Shown here one piece after another: positions 1 through 7,453 of a DNA stretch of 64,000 nucleotides (positions within the stretch are counted from its first letter, which is position 1; each line of letters opens with the position of its first letter). This DNA comes from Leptospira ilyithenensis. GTDB lineage: Bacteria; Spirochaetota; Leptospiria; Leptospirales; Leptospiraceae. The DNA is taken from the NCBI RefSeq assembly GCF_004771005.1, contig NZ_RQHV01000002.1, forward strand, positions 62,001 through 126,000. Direction: 5' to 3'. The notes under the pieces were generated by a model, which was given only the letters and a program-made list of their open reading frames with translations, searched no databases and was not told the DNA's origin. Both the position numbers and the translations under genes were made by a program.

Positions 1-691
1 CAGTCTTGCAAAGAATCGTTTTTTCTTTACCCGTTACTTTATCATGAACTCCGATGATATAACCAGCTTTGTTTTGTTTTCTGATAAATTTCACTTCCGC
101 ATAATTAAAAGCCTGTCCGCCGCGTTCTTTGGCGGAAGAAATGAATTCGGAAGTGTGTCTTTCGGGATTTATATTCGCATAATCATAGTATTGATAAGAA
201 CCGATCAATCTTTCTCTGTTTGCGGATGGAGTTTTATAAATAGTTTCAGCAAGAGAATTCCAGTGGTATCTGGGAATAAACCGGTCATGACTGATATCGG
301 AATTTCTATCATAAGAAAGCAAATTGTACAATTCCATACCCGCTTTTAGAATATAACGCGCTGTATGAGAATAAAGCGGAACAATAAATCCTAAAGTACG
401 GACGGCATGCGGAGAAATCTTTGCAAGAATTCTCCTCTCTCTTAAAGATTCCCGAACCAAACCGAATTCCAGATTTTTTAAATAGCGGAGTCCTCCATGA
501 ATCAACTTGGAAGTAGCTTGCGTGGTACCGGACGCATAATCGTTTTTTTCGAGTAATAAAACTTTATAGCCTCTTAAGCTGGCATCCCAGAGAACATTGG
601 CTCCTGTAATGCCGCCCCCGATAATGACGATATCATACTCTTCATCGCCAAGGACATCCGGCCGATTTTTTCTGGAGTTTACATTAACCAA
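1..691 (-). CDS. glpD: Glycerol-3-phosphate dehydrogenase, FAD-dependent (partial, N-terminal part)
   Basis: Only the first ~230 residues are in the window; the gene runs off the left edge. The reverse strand encodes a Rossmann FAD-binding start (DIVIIGGGITGANVLWD), then the family signature ATSKLIHGGLRYL and LVRESLRERRIL, typical of GlpD/GlpA. The enzyme oxidises glycerol 3-phosphate to dihydroxyacetone phosphate at the inner membrane and feeds electrons to quinone. No ATG precedes the FAD motif after the last in-frame stop. I chose a TTG at 691, preceded by AGG eight bases upstream, 9 bases after the lipid kinase stop. It is the last visible gene of the AGPS-TetR-lipid kinase-glpD operon, which suggests a role in supplying DHAP or G3P for lipid synthesis. 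Family sure; start moderate. Confidence 0.85.
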   Translation of the reverse strand, partial: MVNVNSRKNRPDVLGDEEYDIVIIGGGITGANVLWDASLRGYKVLLLEKNDYASGTTQATSKLIHGGLRYLKNLEFGLVRESLRERRILAKISPHAVRTLGFIVPLYSHTARYILKAGMELYNLLSYDRNSDISHDRFIPRYHWNSLAETIYKTPSANRERLIGSYQYYDYANINPERHTSEFISSAKERGGQAFNYAEVKFIRKQNKAGYIIGVHDKVTGKEKTILCKT

Positions 692-700
692 CGATTTTAC

Positions 701-1624
701 CTAACATTTAACAGAGATTATAGACGGAATGATTCTGAAGCTCACGGGCAATTGACCCATATTTTCACCATCCACATCAATGAAAATATCCTCTTCGGAG
801 CTCGCTTCCAAGCTGGAAGCTGTTTTAGAAATTATTTTCGGCTGTCCTTCTGCTTGGCCTTTGTAGAGTTTGCCGAATTTAGCCAGAGTTTCCAAACGAC
901 CGATGTCTTCGATAATGAGAAGGTCGAACAAACCATCATCTAACTTTGCCTTAGGTGCAAACCACATCCCACCTCCTGCGTATTCTCCGTTCGCACAAAC
1001 GATGATCCTACTTGTACAATCAATAGTCTCTTTATTGTTGATTTTAAGATGTACTTTTTTGTTTTTATATGTAAGAAGGCAGACCAGAGTATATAGGAAA
1101 AAAACTCCCTTACCTCCGATAAAATTGGCAAGTTTGGAACGATTGACCCGGTAAACAACTTCTCCACCCATTCCGAAATCGGCAAGGTTAATACTCATAT
1201 ACTTTCCGGTAGACTTGTCTTCCTTGGTATAGATGGTCTCAATCACATCTATCTTTCTAACTTTACCGTTTAATATCTGTTTGAGCGCCTCTTCCGGTTT
1301 TTTATTCACACGGAGTGATTTGATAAAATCATTTCCTCTACCCGCAGGGATCGGACTGAAAACGGCATCTTTGGAAATCAATTTTCCATTTTCAAAAAAT
1401 CCGTTTACAATATTGGAAAGGGTTCCGTCCCCCCCAATTCCCACGATCCATTTCTGTCCTGCTTTGATCGATTTGGTGGCAATTTGACCTGCAGTTAAAG
1501 ATGAAGTTGTCTCTTCGAAATCGTATTCAATCTTTTGTTTGTCCAATTCCAACTTAATTTTTTTCCAAACCTTTCCAGATATACCGCCGCCGGAAACAGG
1601 ATTCAAGATGATCTTCATTTTCAT
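701..1624 (-). CDS. Diacylglycerol kinase-type lipid kinase (YegS/BmrU family)
   Basis: 307 aa. The N-terminus has NPVSGGG, then the catalytic GGDGTLSNIVNG near residue 83 and PAGRGNDFIKSL near 112, all hallmarks of the DAGK catalytic domain. A C-terminal beta-sandwich follows with GMWFAPKAKLDDGLFDLLII and VDGENM. Family members phosphorylate diacylglycerol, sphingosine or other lipids with ATP at the membrane; the substrate here cannot be told. Its ATG overlaps the stop of the TetR gene (ATGA), showing translational coupling. The next gene downstream is glpD. Placement with an ether-lipid-type enzyme and glpD suggests phospholipid precursor metabolism. Confidence 0.88.
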   Translation of the reverse strand: MKMKIILNPVSGGGISGKVWKKIKLELDKQKIEYDFEETTSSLTAGQIATKSIKAGQKWIVGIGGDGTLSNIVNGFFENGKLISKDAVFSPIPAGRGNDFIKSLRVNKKPEEALKQILNGKVRKIDVIETIYTKEDKSTGKYMSINLADFGMGGEVVYRVNRSKLANFIGGKGVFFLYTLVCLLTYKNKKVHLKINNKETIDCTSRIIVCANGEYAGGGMWFAPKAKLDDGLFDLLIIEDIGRLETLAKFGKLYKGQAEGQPKIISKTASSLEASSEEDIFIDVDGENMGQLPVSFRIIPSIISVKC

Positions 1625-2271
1625 ACGGATTCGCCTTTTGTATTTGAATTGGGAGAGAATAAGCCGAAAAAGAGAACATGTTCCAATGTCTCTATATATG
1701 ATTTTTCGCTTTTGATTTCTTTCAAAAAATGACCATCTAACAAGACTTCAACTGCTCCTCGGATCATTCCCCATGCCACAGCGACATTGGGATAAGCGCC
1801 TTTGCTATTGATCAGATTTTCCGCTCTTGCTTGTTTGTATATTTTCTCGAGCACATTTAGACGATTGCTGCGCTCATGAAACAGTTTCTCTCTCATCTCT
1901 TCAGAAACATTATTCAAGTTCATGCTATCGCCGCACTGTTTTGCAACAAGATACATGTTTTTATCACCTAAACAGTGTTCTACATAAGCACGGACAGCTC
2001 TCCGCGCCATCTCTAATCCGGTCGGTTCCTTTAATGCAACTTCCAATCTCTCTCGAAGACGAAGATAGTCTTCATATTGAATCCTGGCCATCAGATCGTC
2101 TTTACTTTTAAAGTGGAGATATATGGTTCCCCTTCCGATTTCAAGCTGTTTGGCGATATCATCCATCTTAACGGAAGACGGATGATTGATCTGAAAAAGT
2201 CCGATCGCAGTTGTGAGAATATTTAATTCCCTTTTCTCGAACTCTCTTTTTTTACGTTCGGATACTCCCAT
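1621..2271 (-). CDS. TetR/AcrR-family transcriptional regulator
   Basis: 216 aa. Residues ~15-60 form the TetR DNA-binding domain: ILTTAIGLFQINHPSSVKMD, then IAKQLEIGRGTIYLHFKSKD with the usual recognition helix. The C-terminal ~150 residues are the variable ligand-binding and dimerisation part. The ATG directly abuts the stop of the AGPS-like gene and its own end overlaps the lipid kinase start, so it sits in the middle of a four-gene operon. A local repressor of that operon sensing a lipid or acyl ligand is a reasonable guess, but no operator was identified in the sequence upstream of 3891. Confidence 0.88.
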   Translation of the reverse strand: MGVSERKKREFEKRELNILTTAIGLFQINHPSSVKMDDIAKQLEIGRGTIYLHFKSKDDLMARIQYEDYLRLRERLEVALKEPTGLEMARRAVRAYVEHCLGDKNMYLVAKQCGDSMNLNNVSEEMREKLFHERSNRLNVLEKIYKQARAENLINSKGAYPNVAVAWGMIRGAVEVLLDGHFLKEIKSEKSYIETLEHVLFFGLFSPNSNTKGESV

Positions 2272-3891
2272 CTACTTTAAACCCAAGGTACCGCCCGGAT
2301 TCATAATTCCTTTCGGATCCAACGATTTCTTAACTGCTGTCAAGGCTTGAATGGTGGATTCGCCTACTTCGGATTTCATCCAAGGTGCAAGCATTCTACC
2401 GATGCCATGATGGTGCGAAAGAGAACCGCCATTTTTATGAATGGTATCGATAATTCCCTTGTGAAAGGAAGTGAAGGAACCGATTTCATTTTTCACATCC
2501 ATAGGGCTGAGAAAAATAAAATACAAATTGGCTCCATTTTCATATGCATGTGAAATATGAACCATACAGGAAGTATTCGGAAAACTTTTGATATATTTCC
2601 TTGTATTATCCCAGAGACCATATAACTCTGACCAGGTGACTGCCGTTTCCAAAGTATCGATCCGAATCCCTTCATCCATAAGAGAATCTCTCAAATAGGC
2701 ACTGGAATATCTTTGATCCAACCATTTTTGAACGGGCGAAGACCCTGTCGAAAAACCACCACGTTTCTTTGCTATTTTTTTAATTTTTTTGAAAACAAAC
2801 GCACTATAGTCAGGATCACCGTCAACGATAACGTGCATCAACGAACGACTATTTGGTTTATATCCCAGGAAAGTCAGAGTCTTGTCTGCAAAGCTACCTT
2901 CTACTCCGCTCATTTTAAAGGAAATATCGGTTTCTTCAGGGTCCTGGATACGGAAAAAGTGCGGTTTGCCGAATCCGCCTTGCATGACTTCCCTCATTGT
3001 TTCCACGGCAGATTGAAAATCTTTGAATATAAAAGAGCCCTTAGTAGAATTTTGAGGATCAAATTTGCGAATCTTCAAAGTAGCTTTTGTAATGACTCCG
3101 AAAATTCCCTCGCTGCCTAAAAAGAATTTGAACACATCCGGACCGATGGACGCGGCAGGATAAGGCTTGCTTTCGATCTTTCCGCTTGGTGTTATAGCTG
3201 TTAGCGCAAGAAGTATGTCTTCCATCTTCCCATAACCGGTAGATGCTTGTCCTGCACCTTTCGCGGCAATCCAACCACCTACTGTTGAAAATTCGAAAGA
3301 TTGTGGGAAATGTCCGCAAGTGTAACCTTTCTCGTTGAGAAACGCCTCCAAAACAGGACCTTTAATACCTGCTTCGACTGTCACAGTGCTATCTATCGTA
3401 TTGAATTCTATTACCTTATCCAATTTGGAAAGGTCAATCGATATACCGCCATTAGGCGCTTGTAATGCTTTCGTAACGCTGGAACCCGCACCGAAAGGAA
3501 TAATCGGAAGTTTCAATTCATTTGCAAGCAAAACTAATTTTTGCACTTCTTCTTCGGATCTTGGATAAGCTACTGCTTCAGCGACATCCTCGAACTTGCC
3601 AAAACGAGCGTTATATATTTCAGTATAAAATTTGCCGATCGAATGTTTTGCCCGATCCAACGGATCAAGTTGAAAGGAATTGGGCCCTAAGATTTTTTTG
3701 AACTTTGTTATCGCACTTGTAGAAAGTTTTGATTTCCGCAGAGGTTTGATTTCCGAAACTCCTTTTGGAAAAGCAGACTTAAAATCGGAACTTACATTGA
3801 ATTGTGATTCGATAAAGGATCTGGTATGTGATGGTAAGGAATGTTCGACTTCCGCACTTCCCCATTTATAAATATTTCGCGTAATTGCCAT
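2272..3891 (-). CDS. FAD-linked oxidase, alkylglycerone-phosphate synthase-like
   Basis: 539 aa. The FAD (PCMH-type) domain covers roughly residues 100-290, with PFGAGSSVTKALQAPNGGIS and HFPQSFEFSTVGGWIAAKGA followed by GYGKMEDILLAL. This arrangement matches alkyl-DHAP synthase (AGPS) better than glycolate or lactate oxidases. The C-terminal GGSLSHHHGIGR corresponds to the AGPS His-rich active-site loop. AGPS exchanges the acyl chain of acyl-DHAP for a fatty alcohol to form the ether bond of ether lipids. Bacterial homologues are often annotated only as FAD-binding oxidases. First gene of the operon, followed without gap by TetR, then lipid kinase and glpD (which makes DHAP), consistent with a lipid role. 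The reaction is inferred. Confidence 0.8.
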   Translation of the reverse strand: MAITRNIYKWGSAEVEHSLPSHTRSFIESQFNVSSDFKSAFPKGVSEIKPLRKSKLSTSAITKFKKILGPNSFQLDPLDRAKHSIGKFYTEIYNARFGKFEDVAEAVAYPRSEEEVQKLVLLANELKLPIIPFGAGSSVTKALQAPNGGISIDLSKLDKVIEFNTIDSTVTVEAGIKGPVLEAFLNEKGYTCGHFPQSFEFSTVGGWIAAKGAGQASTGYGKMEDILLALTAITPSGKIESKPYPAASIGPDVFKFFLGSEGIFGVITKATLKIRKFDPQNSTKGSFIFKDFQSAVETMREVMQGGFGKPHFFRIQDPEETDISFKMSGVEGSFADKTLTFLGYKPNSRSLMHVIVDGDPDYSAFVFKKIKKIAKKRGGFSTGSSPVQKWLDQRYSSAYLRDSLMDEGIRIDTLETAVTWSELYGLWDNTRKYIKSFPNTSCMVHISHAYENGANLYFIFLSPMDVKNEIGSFTSFHKGIIDTIHKNGGSLSHHHGIGRMLAPWMKSEVGESTIQALTAVKKSLDPKGIMNPGGTLGLK

Positions 3892-3957
3892 CTAAATATC
3901 TCGGTGTTTGAATTTTCACTAATTCTTGAACCACGTTCATTTTTTGACAAGGACTTT

Positions 3958-4090
3958 TTGCAAAAAGGCGAACATATTGAAAAAAAACAAATCTTTAAGT
4001 ATACAAACGTCTGTTTTGTGGTAAAGAAGTTTTTGCAAGGGTTTAATCCCACGAACCACGCCTCCCCACCCAAAAGGGTGGGGGAATCGA
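3958..4090. repeat. Intergenic repeat copy A with GC-rich hairpin
   Basis: TGCAAAAAGGCGAAC (from 3958) and, 90 bases on, CCCACGAACCA at 4048-4058, followed by a C-rich tract. The same two blocks with nearly the same spacing occur at 59181 and 59276. In this copy the tail forms a hairpin, CCCCACCC / GGGTGGGG around 4064-4084. It sits between the AGPS-like gene and the hypothetical gene at 4095. The hairpin lacks a T tract on either strand, so a terminator role is uncertain. Confidence 0.5.
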
Positions 4091-4094
4091 CGAT

Positions 4095-4550
4095 TCACAC
4101 ACCCAATTCCTTTTGGTATTCTGCCCTTACCTTCTCCACAAAATCCTGATTCAAGATACCTTCGTTGTCAAACAACCTTACCAATATGTTTACGATCATC
4201 TGATCGTCTTCATAACCGGTGATCATCCATTCCAGTAGCTCAAAGACTACATCTAATGCAGGCTTGTTTATCCCTTCGGATGTTCCCTGTCCGATTTGAA
4301 AAATAAGGCGGTTTAAAGATTCAAAATCTCTCTCATTGATATATTTACGGATCTGTTCCGGATAACGGACCATAATACTCTGTTTGATTGCATTCGGAGT
4401 AAAATAAAATTCTTCTGCGGAAAATTTTGCGGCTAACTGATGAATCAGTTCTTTTTCTTCCCTACCTGTCTGAATCCAGACTTGCAGAAGTTTTTCACCA
4501 AACAGAGAATCGACGAAAGGAAGAAACGGAAACGGTTTTTTTTCGTTCAT
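4095..4550 (-). CDS. Hypothetical protein, all-helical
   Basis: 151 aa, no recognised family. It is rich in predicted helices and acidic residues, with no signal peptide or membrane segment. Composition and good codon use support a real gene. It lies 60 bases downstream of the HU gene on the same strand; a stem-loop (arms ACCCAGGC 4572-4579 and GCCTGGGT 4595-4602) sits between them. It may be read through from the HU promoter. Function unknown; probably a genus-restricted protein. Confidence 0.6.
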   Translation of the reverse strand: MNEKKPFPFLPFVDSLFGEKLLQVWIQTGREEKELIHQLAAKFSAEEFYFTPNAIKQSIMVRYPEQIRKYINERDFESLNRLIFQIGQGTSEGINKPALDVVFELLEWMITGYEDDQMIVNILVRLFDNEGILNQDFVEKVRAEYQKELGV

Positions 4551-4571
4551 ACGAACTGAAGGAGATTCACA

Positions 4572-4602
4572 ACCCAGGCTCGTGGAAATTTTCCGCCTGG
4601 GT
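4572..4602 (-). terminator. Stem-loop after the HU gene
   Basis: Perfect 8-bp arms ACCCAGGC and GCCTGGGT with a 15-base loop that itself contains a GGAAA/TTTCC pairing. It starts 9 bases after the HU stop on the minus strand. No clear T run follows, so it is either a weak terminator or an mRNA-stabilising hairpin ahead of the downstream gene. Confidence 0.4.
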
Positions 4603-4610
4603 AAAATGAA

Positions 4611-4919
4611 CTATTTCTTTGGAGGAACGACTGCGTCTTTACAAGTTTTGGATAAATTGAACTTAACAACTGTTTTAGCAGGGATTTGAATTGCTTCACC
4701 GGTTGCAGGGTTTCTTCCCTTTCTTTTCGGACGATTACGTTTTACAAGTTTACCCAATCCTGGGATTACGAATACCCCGTTCTTCTTTGTTTCCTTATAT
4801 GCAAGTTCTACAAATGTATCAAGAAAAGCCGCGACAGCTTTTTTTGTTAATCCGGTTGACTCAGCAAGTTCGCTAAGCAATTCAGATTTTTTCAAGGGGG
4901 TAGGGGTTGCAGTTGCCAT
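4611..4919 (-). CDS. HU-family DNA-binding protein
   Basis: About 102 aa from the ATG at 4919, which has AAGGA 11 bases upstream and gives MATATPTPLKKSELL; a longer reading from 4943 adds eight unlikely residues. The bacterial histone-like signature is clear: LKKSELLSELAESTGLTKKA, VFVIPGLGKLVKRNRPKRKG, then RNPATGEAIQIPAKTVVKF. HU dimers bend and compact DNA, and in plasmid and secondary-chromosome origins they assist initiator complexes. A basic, proline-ended tail (VVPPKK) is slightly unusual. Single-gene unit upstream of a hypothetical gene. Confidence 0.93.
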   Translation of the reverse strand: MATATPTPLKKSELLSELAESTGLTKKAVAAFLDTFVELAYKETKKNGVFVIPGLGKLVKRNRPKRKGRNPATGEAIQIPAKTVVKFNLSKTCKDAVVPPKK

Positions 4920-5073
4920 ACTATAATTATCCTTATGCACCAATAAAAGGTTACACTATATTTCAATGATTGATTGGTTGGTACAAGCTATATTTTTTTT
5001 GGATACAACTTTTCTTCAATTTTCTTAGGAAATTGAAAGATTTTTTAAAAAAACCTTTATTTTCTTAAGGAAA

Positions 5074-5997
5074 ATGCAATTTTCACCTAATCTTATGAGA
5101 TCCTCTCCATACAAAAAGGTCATCGTTGTACAAAAACGTACAAAATACGAGTTAGACTTAGAAACATATGGGACTTTAATCAAGTATAAGGATGTCGCGA
5201 AAGAGAACGAAGATGTCTTATCTCGTACTCTGGAATCTCATGAAAGGCAATTGAAGTCTCGTGAGTTTCTCAAACGAAAAGTATTCCCGAATGCCGACTT
5301 TGTCTTTAGGGAAGAGTTTGATAACGGCTTGCATCTTGGAAATTATGATCTGATCGTTTCCCATGGAGGGGACAATCACTTCACTTACGTAGCTCATCAA
5401 ACCGGAAAACTCCACTTAATCGGTTGTAATTCGGATCCTCAGTCCTCTGTCGGAGCTCTTCTTGGATTCACTGCGGAAGATTTGGAAAAAGCAGTAAATA
5501 CCCAATTCAAAGATACCACCGTTGAAAAATGGTCACTCATCAAAACCACGATCCAATACCCGGATGGGAAGATCGTTCAAACTGTTCCCGCGATTTGCGA
5601 ACTTTCCATCCGAAATAACAGCCCGGACCTTACATCCCGGTATTGGATTTCCTATGAAAACAGGAAAGAAGAACAAAAATGTTCAGGACTTTTAGTTTAT
5701 ACGGGAGCAGGTTCCACAGGTTGGATTTCTTCTTGTTCGCCTAGAAAATTTTCCTCTTTCTCAAAACATGAGTCCTATTTTCATGTATATGCCAGAGAGA
5801 TTCGTGCCAAGATTTCGGACAAAGAGTTTTCCTTGGCAGATTTCCGGGCTTTAAATGAAGTGGAAGTAATATCGGAAATGAACGGTGGAATTGCAGTGGA
5901 TTCTCTTACGGAAAGACACTATCCTTTCCCTCCATATTCGAAAGCTATATTTAGATTATCCGATGAAACGCTCTCTGTAGTGGTTCCAAGTAAATAG
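5074..5997 (+). CDS. NAD kinase-like protein with variant GGDN motif
   Basis: 307 aa. DLIVSHGGDNHFTYVAHQTG (near residue 90) is the ATP-binding glycine-rich motif of the NAD kinase superfamily, but Asn replaces the Gly of the usual GGDG. LHLIGCNSDPQSSVGALLGF follows, and TGAGSTGWIS near residue 212 is the second conserved motif. NAD kinase makes NADP from NAD in the cytoplasm; this divergent branch might use another substrate. ATG at 5074 has AAGG just upstream; ATG at 5095 is an alternative. It heads a run with the STAS gene and a membrane protein. Confidence 0.72.
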   Translation: MQFSPNLMRSSPYKKVIVVQKRTKYELDLETYGTLIKYKDVAKENEDVLSRTLESHERQLKSREFLKRKVFPNADFVFREEFDNGLHLGNYDLIVSHGGDNHFTYVAHQTGKLHLIGCNSDPQSSVGALLGFTAEDLEKAVNTQFKDTTVEKWSLIKTTIQYPDGKIVQTVPAICELSIRNNSPDLTSRYWISYENRKEEQKCSGLLVYTGAGSTGWISSCSPRKFSSFSKHESYFHVYAREIRAKISDKEFSLADFRALNEVEVISEMNGGIAVDSLTERHYPFPPYSKAIFRLSDETLSVVVPSK

Positions 5998-6007
5998 AGG
6001 ACAAACT

Positions 6008-6373
6008 ATGCAAGAATTACCATATGAAATAGATCACATTAGAATTAATGGTGCCGTTATTGTTCAGATCAAAGGAAGAATGGAGTCTGGTCCCTTGGAC
6101 AAGATTACACAAACCATTTTAGATGAGATGAACCAAGTGGACCGAAGATTTTTAATTTTAGATTTTTCCGAGCTTCGTTATATTTCAAGCTTGGGGATTC
6201 GAATGATATTAGATGTAAAGATGAGTCTTCAAAAAAAATCAAAAGAGATGGCACTAGTAGGTGTTACTAGTTCCATTTTTCAAGTTTTTCACTTATTAGG
6301 ATTATCAAACGCATTCCAATTTTTCCCTGATCGGGACGAGGCTCTCAAATCCTTAGAGGACAGCTCTAAGTAA
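6008..6373 (+). CDS. STAS-domain anti-sigma factor antagonist
   Basis: 121 aa, a single STAS domain of the SpoIIAA/RsbV type. The strand LILDFSELRYISSLGIRMIL (residues ~48-68) holds the serine that partner kinases phosphorylate in this family. Family members bind and sequester anti-sigma kinases; unphosphorylated forms release the sigma factor. No anti-sigma kinase gene is adjacent, although the HATPase-HDOD protein at 7454 has an ATPase domain of that general fold. Lies 10 bases after the NAD-kinase-like gene with GAGGA upstream, so it is cotranscribed. Confidence 0.85.
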   Translation: MQELPYEIDHIRINGAVIVQIKGRMESGPLDKITQTILDEMNQVDRRFLILDFSELRYISSLGIRMILDVKMSLQKKSKEMALVGVTSSIFQVFHLLGLSNAFQFFPDRDEALKSLEDSSK

Positions 6374-6376
6374 CAA

Positions 6377-6883
6377 ATGGTTTCCCGTATTCCAATCTGG
6401 GTTGCGAATACGGTCTTAACCTCTTTCCTGTTTTTCTGTATCATGTTTTTTGTAGTTTCCAATGAAAATCGGAAGCTCCATCTGGCTTACAACCGATTGA
6501 ACGATCCTCATTATGCAAATTTTGCAACAATCCAGGAAATTATAAGAGTAAAGAACAAGTTCCCTATTCTATATCAATGTCATTATACTTTTTTTTTGGA
6601 AAACGGAACCTTGGTCGAATCTTCAGAATCAATTCCTTACGAAATTTACAAAAAACTCAAGTTAGGTGACTCAATTCAGATCGCCAGTATTGAAACCAGC
6701 TTTTTCGGTAGGAAATTGGCACTTTCAAAAATTAAAAACAATACTGAGACCCCTCCCCTATTGGAAAACCTGGAACGATTTTTCAGAGGCGGAGTGGCTT
6801 TGTTTGCTATCCTTTCCGGATTATCTCTGCTATTTAGGGCTTGGGGATTGAAATCTCGAACTTATCCTTCCCCTCAAAAATAA
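6377..6883 (+). CDS. Membrane protein, DUF3592-like
   Basis: 168 aa. One transmembrane helix at the N-terminus (residues ~8-28), a soluble middle containing a strand-rich segment with YTFFLENGTLVESSESIP, and a second helix near residues 137-155 (GVALFAILSGLSLLFRAWGL). This topology fits DUF3592 proteins, whose function is unknown. The start is 3 bases after the STAS stop. Its 3' end overlaps the convergent gene at 6834 by 50 bases. Family assignment by pattern only. Confidence 0.6.
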   Translation: MVSRIPIWVANTVLTSFLFFCIMFFVVSNENRKLHLAYNRLNDPHYANFATIQEIIRVKNKFPILYQCHYTFFLENGTLVESSESIPYEIYKKLKLGDSIQIASIETSFFGRKLALSKIKNNTETPPLLENLERFFRGGVALFAILSGLSLLFRAWGLKSRTYPSPQK

Positions 6884-7367
6884 GCTGCGATTGCCTTGCT
6901 TCTTGAAGATAAGATTCGGGATTTACGTCAAAACTTACAAAGCACATATATTTATCATATTTAACGACAAACATAAAATCACGTGCAGTTAGATGAGGCA
7001 GTTGACCCATAAAACCACGAACCCATTTGCTTTCTCTATAAACTTTTTCGTATTTGATATTTGAAGTATCGATTTTTTTGATATTTTCTTTTGCTTCTTT
7101 CGTAGTATCACGACTGACAATTTCTTTTTTTAAAGCTTTGATTAGATTGTACTCTAATTTCGCTTTTTTAAGAGGCTGGCTCTCTGCAATTGTTTTATAA
7201 TAGTATTCATAAAACTCTTTATCTTGTCCTTCTTTTGCATCATGACCTTCTTCTACGGCAGAAGTTGCCTTATTAGGATTAACCGCATCCTGAGCAATGA
7301 GGGAGCTGGTGGCCAATCCCAGTGAAAGTGCTGTAATAAAAATTAGGGTAAATTTCATTCGTTCCAT
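6834..7367 (-). CDS. Secreted hypothetical protein
   Basis: 177 aa. The N-terminus MKFTLIFITALSLGLATSSL followed by IAQ-D is a clear signal peptide, so the mature protein should be periplasmic or surface-exposed. A second ATG at 7358, with GGA four bases upstream, may be the true start. The mature part begins with an acidic, low-complexity stretch, then a lysine/glutamate-rich helix and a compact C-terminal part containing RGFMGQLPHLTARDFMFVVK. No family recognised. Convergent overlap with the DUF3592-like gene. Confidence 0.65.
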   Translation of the reverse strand: MERMKFTLIFITALSLGLATSSLIAQDAVNPNKATSAVEEGHDAKEGQDKEFYEYYYKTIAESQPLKKAKLEYNLIKALKKEIVSRDTTKEAKENIKKIDTSNIKYEKVYRESKWVRGFMGQLPHLTARDFMFVVKYDKYMCFVSFDVNPESYLQEARQSQLIFEGKDKFEISIPKP

Positions 7368-7453
7368 TAATTCTATTATCGGATTTTTGCATTTAGAATA
7401 GAATTAAAATTTTCGGTTTCCAAAAAGAGAAATAACCCTCATAACAGTAAAGA

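Noticed and set aside
44..349. Short plus-strand ORFs inside glpD and other genes
   Set aside because: They are antisense readings of genes on the other strand with atypical composition and no ribosome-binding site.
4064..4084. CCCCACCC/GGGTGGGG hairpin as a terminator
   Set aside because: No T run on either strand; kept only as part of the intergenic repeat.
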